Assembly: GCF_000004195.4 (NCBI RefSeq)
Contig: NC_030677.2
Coordinates: forward strand, 104,196,329 to 104,260,328
Direction: 5' to 3'
Origin: Xenopus tropicalis
Lineage: Eukaryota > Chordata > Amphibia > Anura > Pipidae
DNA: 64,000 nt
The notes under the pieces were generated by a model that had not been told where the DNA came from, made no database searches, and was given only the letters and a program-made list of their open reading frames with translations. Positions 13,101 through 25,100 of the stretch are shown here, in pieces. How positions within the stretch are numbered: the stretch's first letter is position 1; each line of letters starts with the position of its first letter. A program made the translations under genes and the position numbers.

Positions 13101-16100
13101 ACAACAATGAGGATACAGGCGATGGGGCGAAGAACACTGATATGTTGATTAATCAGACAAAATTTTTAAACCTGATATTGGTTGGGTAGGCTCGTTGGAG
13201 TGCCCCACAAATAGGCAGAGAAGCTGCCGACTCGGACTAAAGGAGCCGAATCAGCAGATAAAATCTGTCCTGTATGGCCACCTTTAGTGTGGTGAAAACT
13301 TTTTTCCCACATTGGGGAGGAAGTGGTGTAATGTGACAATCACTTTCAGTTGGCAAATGATGACATTTCTGTTTGGTATTTGATGTTACGCCATGGAGCT
13401 GTGGTGGTGGTTGGTTAATTATGTCTTAAGTGTGTTTTACCCTGATGAAGATCCCTGCATGGATTAAAATGTTGGCATTATTGTGATATTGTTTGCTATA
13501 TAATTTATTGCTGCTATAATTATTACTATCTTTAAATGCACTGATATATTTTAGATGATAAATTCCATAAAAATGCTTTTAGTTTGTGGAAAATGTGTTT
13601 TGGTGGTGGATATACTATTCCAGAACTTCAGTAAATGTAAAATGATTTCCTTGTATATGATCAGACTTTGCAAGGACAGAATATGTCACATACCTTTCTG
13701 TTTACTTATGTTGCCTTTGGCCTTTAGTGAAGTTTAAGCACATCACGTACGTCTCATCCCCCAGGCAGTCCATTGAGTATGTGCTGCAGGGGGGGAGCAT
13801 ATATGAAGTGCTGATACTTAGGGCTCTGGCGCAAATCGCCGAAAAAGACTCTCGAGTCTTTTTCGGCGATTCCCTGAAATTGCCCCGCCGCGTCTGCCAT
13901 CCCGCCGGCGACTTACATGTTCGCCGGTGGGATGGCAGAGGTAGGCAACTCGGGGAGATTAGTCGCCCGCGAACAGGGAGTTTTATCGCGGGCGACTAAT
14001 CTCCCCCGTGTGCCAGAGCCCTAAGTATCAGCACTTCATATATGCTCCCCCCCTGCAGCACATACTCAATGGACTGCCTGGGGGATGAGACGTACGTGAT
14101 GTGCTTCCAAAATCATGCTACGTCTGAAAGTTTCGCCCGCCGCTTACGAGCGCTCAATACGAAAAAATCGCGACAAGATACGAGCGCATCGTAATGGCTA
14201 CGAAAAACTCACGTTTTTTCGCACAAATCGTACTGGTAACGAAAAAGTCGCGACAATTTCCGAAAAGTCGTAAAGGCGCCGAAAATTCGCAAAAAATACG
14301 AAAAAGTCGCAAAATGTTCGTTTTCCAATCGAAATTTTTCCAATTCGGATTCGAATTCGTGTCTTAGTAAATGTGCCCCTGAGAGTTATTGACTGTGCAA
14401 CCAGACTTCAAACGTTTTAAGTGCATCTATCTATCTATCTATAATCTATCTATAATCTATCTATCTATATATATATATATGTGGCATAGATCAAAGAACT
14501 GGATTAAAACATTGAATCTCTGGATCTTTCACTGTGGGCAGCAGAGATTCTACTTTCTGTGGGATTAAGCAAGTTGTTGGTATTAATATAGTCAACATGT
14601 CTGTAATATCTTCCACCATCAATGCAAAAGCGTGAAATGCCGTTATTGGGTTGCGTTCCCATTTGTTTCCAACATGTTTGTGTGAATTTGTTGTGTTTTG
14701 TGGAATTAGGGCCACAGACCTAATCAATCTTAATATAACTGCTCTCCTGTACTTAATGCTCTTAACTGGCATATGAGTGCTAGCAGTACATGCACTTGCA
14801 TTTCTATCCTGTGTTTCCTTTACTTTTATGAGACAGTTGCAGAATCAAATCTGTGTGGCTACTAAAATCTATTTTTATATCTATCTAGTGTCACATAGAT
14901 TGTGTGTCCTAGGAAAGAAATAGATTAATTTATTATTCAGTAGAATTCAGTAGTTTAGCTAAGTAAACAACCATAAAGCTTTGTTCCTTTAGGGCTCTGG
15001 CACATGGGGACATTAGTCGCCCGTGTATGCCATCCCACCGGCGATTTACATTTTCGCTGGTGGGATGGCATTTCGGGGAGATTAGTCGCCCGCGACAAGG
15101 GAGATTTGTCGCAGGCGACTTATCTCCCCGTGTGCCACAGCCCTTAGCCAGTACCTGGATAATCAAATTACAGAAGAGAGTAATCTGGGTGTATAAAAGA
15201 TACATTCATATTAGAGTTAAGTATTACTATGGCCATTTATATTTTAAAATGGCAACCAGAAAGACTCAATATTATCTAGATCAAGGGTTGGCAAACTATG
15301 GGCCACGGTCCACGTCCAAGTCTCATCACACAAGGTCCGTCAGTCAAATTTTAATAGTCAATGTGACCCCTGAACCAAAATGTTTGCCCACCCCTGATCT
15401 AGATTGTTTAACCTAAAAAAAAAAAATCGAACATGCTATTTTTAATTATTTATCTGCTTTATTCCACTCATATTCATGTCTTATTACTATGTTATTGCTA
15501 TGTTAAAATGGACCAAAGCAAACAGATGATGATTATGAAAGATATAGAAATCAGTGATAGGACAGAAGCATATAGATTGAATGGTTGGTGTGAGCTATAA
15601 GAAGCATATTATATACAGACTAATACCAGTTATGAGCCATAATACTAAAACAATGCTCAACCTAACTACTTTAAATACTTCTTTTTCTCACTTTCATTCT
15701 TTTAAGGTATGCATTGGTGGGGAGTCATTCCATTATATGAAAGGGATCCAATAAAAATATATATGATGTTAGACCAATATTTTGAAAGTTTATTGAATAC
15801 AGAATGCATCAAATACTATAGGCTGCACTCACTAGAGACCTACATTTAAAATAAGACTATGATATTATACATTATAAATGAAAATTGCGGTGTATTAAGT
15901 ACTTAGGACTACCCGGTGAAGGAGAAATCATACAGTCTATCCACAAATCAAATGAAATCCTATGTCGAAAGGTGCTTTCCTTTTTAGAACAATGTGAAAA
16001 TATTTTGGCAGTTACAAAAAAGTGTGGCAATCAAATGTGCTTATCTGACAATTGAATACAATGGTAGCTAAAACTTTGTATCAGTGTTACAAAATATCAC

Positions 16101-19100
16101 CTATTGGCAACTTTCACTCTCAAAATTATAAAACCATTTATTTACCTTGTTTTAATCACTGTTTTGAGATTGATGCAACACAAAACTGGACTCTTTCAAA
16201 ATGAGAACCCCAAAAATAAAATATAAATTGCAAGTTTACAATATCATACTAAAAGTTAATTGTTGGTAGTATAATTGCAGTAAGGAGCCTGATAGATGTG
16301 TGAATCAATACATGTTTTTATTAACTGGATTACTTAGAATGGCTCCCTTATTTAATGTGGTTGTTGGCAGAAGGCATAAGTGAATAGCTTCCTCTTACTG
16401 AGCAAAATAGAGGTTTTGATTCCTTTAGAAAGTGGCAACCACAAATAGAGAAATAGTTGAATGGGTAAAGAGCTGAGTAATTAAATACGTCTGCCATTTC
16501 CCTTACAGGAACAGGAGAGAGCGGGAAGAGTACATTCATCAAGCAGATGAGGATCATTCATGGAGCAGGATTCTCAGAGCAAGAGCGAAAGTTTTATGCT
16601 CGGCTGGTACATCAAAACATTGTCACCTGTGCACAGTCCCTAGTTGGGGCTATGGAAACTCTGCAAGTGCCTTACTCCATAGAAAACAATCAGGTACTAT
16701 GTTGTGGTGGGAGGACTAGAAGTTTTATTCTATAGCACTGTTTTATAATAGACAAACTTGACTCTGTATAGTTTATCTCAGTCGTATGTCAGGCTGTGAT
16801 TTCATCACAATATGTATTTGTAACAATGTAAAGAGTAGTGATAAGCGAATCGTGTCAAATTTGTAAAACGTCAAAAAATTAATGAAGCGTGGCTACCACA
16901 AGACTTTTTTGACATACGCATCCTTTTTTTACGTGTTCTCAACTTTTTTGGCACAACCAAGATGTGTTTGATGTGACTGCGACTTTTTTGACGCGACTGC
17001 AACTTCTTTTTGACACAACCACAACTTTTTCCTCACTCTGCAAATTTCCTTTCATGAAAAAATTCGCCAATGGCGAAATGCAGAATTTTGCTGCGAATCC
17101 ATACTTCATGGATCATTAGTATATCATTATATCATTAGTAAAGAGCTATTCTCTTTCTCTGCATTGTACAGACTCCCCATATCAGTAAGGTTTCTTAACC
17201 TAAGGGTTGCTATATTGTTTAGCATTATATTGTTGTGATTTACCTCACAAGGCAAAATTGATTGATACAATTTGCTATTGAACCCTAAGATTGGTGTCTC
17301 AATTAACATCCTCAGTCTGAAAGCAACTTTACTGTCCGTTAACATCTAGCACCTTAATAAAGCTGCCACTGGTTTGTGCTATTGTTTTTGTTGGTTTGTC
17401 TTTTTTTATTTTATAAAACAGGGTCTTACCTCAAACAATTAGCAAAAGGAATCCCTTCCTTCCTTCTGGGGATTCTGGGAAATGTAGTATGTCTTTGATC
17501 TAATATGCACCTTGATTTGGGCTATGTAGGAGGGCTAATATAATAGATCAAAAAAAGTTTTTTTTTAATTTTGTGCTGACACCTTTTAAAATATACATTT
17601 TAAAGCTCTTTAGAGCTTTCAACTCCCCCAACCACTCCAACCTACTGACCAGTGGAAGTGGAAGAAGAAAAAAGAATTCAGATGTCCTTATTTCAGTTCT
17701 CTTTTGGATATAATACTCAACAATAAAATTTGCACCAAACTAAAAGTTAAACTACCACCACTTTTCTATCTGCGAAATGTAAAGGTTGTGTAAACAACTT
17801 TCTATTGTTTAAGAAATACCACAAAGGGTGTAATATTTTAGAGTTCTACACTATATCAATATTATTTGACATTTATATGTTGCAAGCACTGACTTTGTTT
17901 GAATCTTTTGGCTTGTTCGGTTAAAGCCAGTCAAGTTTGCTTAATGTATTACTGTATATATTTCAAAACACTAGTGATGAGCTAAACTGTGAAAAAGTTT
18001 GTGAAACAGCAAAAAATCCACAAAACGCAATACTTTTTTGATGCACGTAACTATTTTTCTTTGACGCACACAGCTTTTTTTTACACATGTGACTTTTTTT
18101 GACGTGCGCTTTTAACCAAAAGGAAGAACTGGAAAGATTAGGGTAAGGACAGTTAAACTCTCTGGTTTTCCCTTTTACTCTTTAAGTATGGGGCTTGTGA
18201 ATACCTTCTGTTTTGCTGGCAGCAAATTCTAGCCTTTCCCATTCTAGCCTTACTGGTAACAGTACACTTTATAATGCTGTTGTTTCTAATGCTGGCCCAA
18301 AGTCTTCAAGGGGGGGGGGGGGGCAAAGGTGAACTCTTAAAAGAAAAACATTCATATCAATCTTTCAACGTGTTAGAAACAATAACAAAAAAAATTACTT
18401 AAACTAATGACATTATTGCTCTCACAGCTTTATAATCCCAAACAATGTGCATGACAGACTACACTGCTACAGAATTCCTAATACATAAGCTCTTACTTCC
18501 TTTGATAGCAGCCTAACTAAGACCAGTAAAAGGAGGATTTCAAGTGCTGAGGTTTCTGGTAAGGACCTACTTTACAGAAGCCAGAAACAAAAGACATAGC
18601 AAAATATATAGGCAACTTTTAAAGAGAGTATTTGTGATGCTGCTTTTTTAGTGCCATCTTGGCAGAAACCACATCAAAGAATTCTTTCCTGTCTGAGTCA
18701 CCTAAATAACAAGCATTAGGTTGGGGCTGGAATCAAAGCATTCAGTTTGCTATTCTACCATCATGTACAGCTATTCAATTCTGATGGGATGATTAAATAA
18801 TATTGAAAGATTATACCTGGTCTAGTAACCCAGAGCAACCAGAGACCTGCATTAAACTGATTGTCTGCAATGAGTATAAACATAGGAACTTTTATTACAT
18901 TACCCCAAATACCTTGTCTATGATCTCTGATAACTTTTTCTATGTATTTTATATGTTTCACGTGCTCTTTCCTACAGATAAATGGAAGAAAGATCAGTGA
19001 ATTAGATGCATTTAGAATCCAGGCAATTGAGGAGCCATATGTCAAAGCCATTAAGAATTTATGGAGTGATACTGGAATCCAAAGATGCTATGAGAGGAGG

Positions 19101-22100
19101 AGGGAATTTCAGCTACTAGACTCAACAAACTAGTGAGTGCATCAAAAAGGCTACCAGCAATTGGAAAATGTTCATAAAACATATAAATAATGTGTAGCCT
19201 ATTTATTTAGTTAGAATTCTACCCAAGGTCCACATGTTCAATATTAATTAAGTGCAAAAAATACAAAAAAATTGAATGTAAAGCTTTGACATCTAAAAAC
19301 TTGCAAGTTCTTGTAGAACTCAGTGGGAGTTGTTCTAGGCAGATTGTATGTGGTTTTTCAACAAGTTTTTTATGTTTTTTTGGAGAGGGGGTAGTATGAG
19401 TTTAATAAATTAATTTTTTTAATGGAGTTTATTCTCTAAAAATCACAAATTCATAAAAAAAAATGTATAAATTAGCCTTCCTGAATACATACTGTACAAG
19501 TGGGGAGTTTATGAGCATTAGTACCATGCTTTTGATATGTTTCTTTGACCACACCTTGAACACTGGACACTGAACTGGGGTGCCTATATTTATATAAATA
19601 TTATATATTATTTAATATATATATAAATTATATATATAGGGACTGAAAGGTCAGGTGCATATTAGACGCAGGCAGATGGACTGCAGAATGCAATGTTCAT
19701 ATGCATTTAACACAGTTGTATTTTGTCTGCATTTTAAAATGTGTGATGCAAGAGCTGAACACATGTACCTAAATGCCCATGTGTGTAGCCTATGGGATGT
19801 CTTAACATCACTTTTCAGGTCGCATTCATTAGTTAGATTCCTTGGTTAACTTCATGGTCAGGAATAAGCAGTTGGCAAAAGTCAATGAGATAAGTCATTA
19901 GAGAGCAAATCTCCTGGTACTGGGACGATAATTAGCCAGGGCATCTTGTTACAGACACTTCACAGTGCTCATCTGGTTAAAGTAAACCCTTTTAATTTAA
20001 ATACAGGTATAAGACCTGTTATCCAGAATGCTCGGGACCAAGGGTTTTCCGGATAAGGGGTCTTTCCATAATTTGGATACCATACCTTAAGTCTACTAAA
20101 AAATCAATAAAATATTAATTAAACCCAACAGGATTGTTTTGCATCCAATAAGGATTATTTATATCTTAGTTGGGATCAATTACAAGGTACTGTTTTATTA
20201 CTACTGAGAAAAAGGAAATCAGTTTTTAAAATCTGAATTATTTGATTAAAATGGAGTCTTTCTGGAAAACAGGTTTCCGGATAAGGAATCCCCTACCTGT
20301 ATTTTTTCTTTTTAAATACACTGTTGACTTAAAAACAGAACTAAAACACTTTTATGCAATTAACTATTTTAAACTTGGACAATGTTAGAATGAGAAGCCA
20401 AAACTAAGATCATCATATACCTTTATCTGCTACAACATTAAGCAATAAGGAGCTGATAGGTAAAACTTCTGTTTCTCTCTGGTGCAGCAGAAAAGACATT
20501 TTCTTTTGAAATTCCAGAGATATTAAGTAAAAGATTCTAAAGTTTCCCTCATCTACTTCTTGCATTTGTTCCTTATTGTTCTCACTTCCTTCTTCCTTAA
20601 TTACACTAGTGCTTTTCAGATTCCTCTCATCTGCCCTGTTATGCAATTTTATTCCCAAACCCACGCCATAAGTTCTTAGTCCACAGAACCTTTCTATCCT
20701 TTTTTTCCTTATGCCTCCAATGTCACACACCCAAAACCTCCGTCTCAGCTATTTTCCAATGTGTATAATAAAAAAAGCAATATTAATATACTATGGGCCT
20801 GATTCACTAAAGGGCGATAAAAATTATCGCACGCTTTTTCGCGTTAAAAAACGCAAAATAATTTGCGATAGTATTATCGCGTGCGAAAAATCGCCATTTT
20901 CGCATGGGTTATTTCTCGCACTAGTTTTACCGTTTTGCGTTAATTTCCGCGCTGAAAAGAATACGATCGCATGATTCACTATAACTTTTGCGCGCTAAAT
21001 ATCGCATTCAGCTATGCGAAAATTAACACCTACTACAGGCAGGCGAAAAATTATACAAAAGTACAGTAAATGATTTTTTGCAATAAAATATGGACTTACA
21101 GTGTTATTTATTCAAGTCTGTGTTTCCCCTAGAGAGACGCAGCCGCCAGTTTGCAGCGAAATGTTCATTTTTAATACAGTAATTTTCTGCAAGTATTGGC
21201 GTGTATGGCTAACATGGCGTGCGTTCATTTGCGCGACTATTTCTATTTGGCTTCAAGTGATGAAATGTTTCGCCAGGCATGGATTCGCAGCGAATTTTTG
21301 GACGTGCGTTGAATTTTTTTTGCGGCGGATTTTTTCATGCGTTTCTCAAAACATTCCGCCAATGGCAAAATGCATGAAAAAATTTGCCACGCAAAAATTC
21401 ACCGCACATCCAAAAATTTATACAAGCGTCAAAAAATAATAGTCACAGCAACAATTTTTTTGCCCGCACAACATTTTTGCCGTTTCGTGGATCTTTCGAA
21501 AGATTTGCTAATTTTTCACTAAAGATAACCAGAACACATTTGCTCATCACTAGTGGCTACTATTTATATGTGGCTACTATTTATATGATACCATTTATAT
21601 GCTACCATTTATATGTGGCTAATATTTATATACATCATTTATATGCGGCAACAATTTTTATACACTATTTCTATGCTACCATTCATATGCAGCGATTATT
21701 CGCGTAATTTAGCGCATGTACCGGCAAATACCGAATTGAAATAGTCTTTTCGCGAGTTAAATAACGCATGCAATATCGCGCGTAAAAAAGCGCAAGTATG
21801 CTTATAGTGAATCGTGCGAAAAATCGCCAAAATTAAGACGCGGTAAAAATTTTAGCGCACAATAAAAATAGCGCACGTTTTATCGCCCTTTAGTGAATCA
21901 GGCCCTATATTGGTTATTCTATCAATTACATATACAACATTTTCTCTGTCCATGTTTTTGTTTAATATCTACTCTGCTGCCTGCAGACTTTTTTGTCTGC
22001 CCTTTAACTAATTAAGTTAGCGCTTGTCCACAAATAACACACAGTTATATTTAAAAATTACCTTTAAATGTTTATTGAGCATTGCAGTTCACCAGCAAGG

Positions 22101-25100
22101 TTTACCAATTCAAAATTGTTCTATCTTATGTTATATCTTAAACTGAGTTTACAAAATAGATTTTCTTCCACAAACATTAAACCTATTAAGTATTTCAAGT
22201 ATTTTCTTCCAGATCTGGAGTGCTTTTAGGTAAAGTATATCATTTTTATAAAATTTGGTGTCTATCAGCAAGTACATGAAACACCAAGAGAAATTTAAGC
22301 TGGCCATACACGCACCGATACTTTCATACGAAACCTCGTTTCGTACGATATTCGGTGCGTGTATGGCATGTCTGCGAGTCGACCGATATCGCAGGAAGCT
22401 GCTGATATCGGCCGACTCGCCGATCGGCCAGGTTAGAAAATTTTGATCGGGCGCCATAGAAGGCGTCTGACCAAAATCTGCCATCAGGGCTGAATCGGCA
22501 GAAGGAGGTAGAAATCCTATTGTTTCTACCTCCTTATCTGCTGTTTCAGCCCTGACGGTGTGTGGCGGATCTGACGATGTTTCGTGCGACCGATGGTCGC
22601 ACGCAACATCGTCAGATCACCACATGTATGGCCAGCTTTATTTTCATATATAGAGTTGGGTGGTTTTATTTAAATAAAGTAAAAAAAGTATACTGTAAAA
22701 GATAGACGCCAAGCATTTTTTGCGGGAGATTGAAATAAAGCAGGGATCCCCAACTAGTGGCTCATGTCAGACATACCAGTTTCATTTGTAAACCCTATTA
22801 GTGTACTAAAACCCTCAATAAACATTAAAAGGTGAATTTTATATACATATAGAAGTATGTACAGTGGCTTGCAAAAGTATTCGGCCCCCTTGAACTTTTC
22901 CACATTTTGTCACATTACAGCCACAAACATGAATCAATTTTATTGGAAATCCACGTGAAAGACCAATACAAAGTGGTGTACGCGTGAGAAGTGGAAGGAA
23001 AATAATACATGATTCCAAACATTTTTTACAAATAAATAACTGCAAAGTGGGGTGTGTGTAATTATTCAGCCCCCTTTGGTCTGAGTGCAGTCAGTTGCCC
23101 ATAGACATTGCCTGATGAGTGCTAATGACTAAATAGAGTGCCCCTGTGTGTAATCTAATGTCAGTACAAATACAGCTGCTCTGTGACGGCCTCAGAGGTT
23201 GTCTAAGAGAATATTGGGAGCAACTACACCATGAAGTCCAAAGAACACACCAGACAGGTCAGGGATAAAGTTATTGAGAAATTTAAAGCAGGCTTAGGCT
23301 ACAAAAAGATTTCCAAAGCCTTGAACATCCCACGGAGCACTGTTCAAGCGATCATTCAGAAATGGAAGGAGTATGGCACAACTGTAAACCTACCAAGACA
23401 AGGCTGTCCACCTAAACTCACAGGCCGAACAAGGAGAGCGCTGATCAGAAATGCAGCCAAGAGGCCCATGGTGACTCTGGGGGAGCTGCAGAGATCTACA
23501 GCTCAGGTGGGGGAATCTGTCCATAGGACAACTATTAGTCATGCACTGCACAAAGTTGGCCTTTATGGAAGAGTGGCAAGAAGAAAGCCATTGTTAACAG
23601 AAAACCATAAGAAGTCCCGTTTGCAGTTTGCCACAAGCCATGTGGGGGACACAGCAAACATGTGGAAGAAGGTGCTCTGGTCAGATGAGACCAAAATGGA
23701 ACTTTTTGGCCAAAATGCAAAACACTATGTGTGGAGGAAAACTAACACTGCACATCACTCTGAACACACCATCCCCACTGTCACATATGGTGGTGGCAGC
23801 ATCATGCTTTGAGGGTGCTTCTCTTCAGCAGGGACAGGGAAGCTGGTCAGAGTTGATGGGAAGATGGATGGAGCCAAATACAGGGCAATCTTGGAAGAAA
23901 ACCTCTTGGAGTCTGCAAAAGACTTGAGACTGGGGCGGAGGTTCACCTTCCAGCAGGACAACGACCCTAAACATAAAGCCAGGGCAACAATGGAATGGTT
24001 TAAAACAAAACATATCCATGTGTTAGAATGGCCCAGTCACAGTCCAGATCTAAATCCAATCGAGAATCTGTGGCAAGATCTGAAAACTGCTGTTCACAAA
24101 CGCTGTCCATCTAATCTGACTGAGCTGGAGCTGTTTTGCAAAGAAGAATGGGCAAGGATTTCAGTCTGTAGATGTGCAAAGCCGGTAGAGACATACCCTA
24201 AAAGACTGGCAGCTGGAATTGCAGCAAAAGGTGGTTCTACAAAGTATTGACTCAGGGGGCTGAATAATTACGCACACCCCACTTTGCACTTATTTATTTG
24301 TAAAAAATGTTTGGAATCATGTGTGATTTTCGTTCCACTTCTCACGTGTACACCACTTTGTATTGGTCTTTCACGTGGAATTCCAATAAAATTGATTCAT
24401 GTTTGTGGCTGTAATGTGACAAAATGTGGAAAAGTTCAAGGGGGCCGAATACTTTTGCAAGCCACTGTATTTAAAGGAACAGTAACACTAAAAAATTAAA
24501 GAGCTTTAAAGTAATAAAAATATAATGCACTGTTGCCCTGCACTGGTAAAACTGGTGCGTTTGCTACAGTAACGCTACTATAATTTATATAATAAGCTGC
24601 TGTGTAGCCATGGGGGCAGCCATTCAAGCTGGAAAAAAGGAGAAAAGGCACAGGTTACATAGCAGATAACAGATAAGTTCTGGAGAATACAATAGTGTTT
24701 TATCTGTTATCTGCTATGTGCCTGTGCCTTTTCTCCTTTGAATGGCTGCCTCCATGGCTACATAGCAGCTTATTTATATAAATTATAGTAGACTTTCTGA
24801 AGTAAACACACAACTTTTACCAGTGCAGGGCAGCAGCACATTATATTTTAGTTACTTTTATACGCTTTTATTTTTTGGTGTTACTGTTCCTTTAAGGACA
24901 AATACTAACCTAATTAGTTAAGGTCATTTTCTCAAAACTATAGTTTTTGTTAGGTTTGGGGAAAGCTGCTACACACAGAAAACTTGCACAGTCGAAGTAG
25001 TTAATTGGTTAGTCTGGATTTGGGTTTTTAGTTAATCTTTGCTCTGCCCATCAAATGTACAGAAAGATAGGCAGGGAAGTTCCCCATCATTTCTCTACCT

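Larger units (their letters stand above)
4109..16508 (+). other. gna15: gna15 intron 1 (12.4 kb)
   Basis: No further coding exon seen. Holds several MITEs (5620-6060, 8458-8868, 11970-12250, 13074-13285, 13736-14106, 14145-14379, 14989-15147, 15282-15396) and a CTAT microsatellite. The remainder (for example 6400-8400 and 8900-11900) is AT-rich sequence in which I recognise nothing. Confidence 0.85.

Noticed and set aside
18310..18323. Run of 14 G as a functional G-quadruplex
   Set aside because: A single homopolymer run in an intron; no sign beyond simple repeat expansion.
20413..20730. 105-codon minus-strand ORF in gna15 intron 3
   Set aside because: No family motif and no supported splice sites; likely chance.
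23535..23720. Antisense ORFs over the transposase
   Set aside because: Shadow frames of the Tc1 transposase on the opposite strand.
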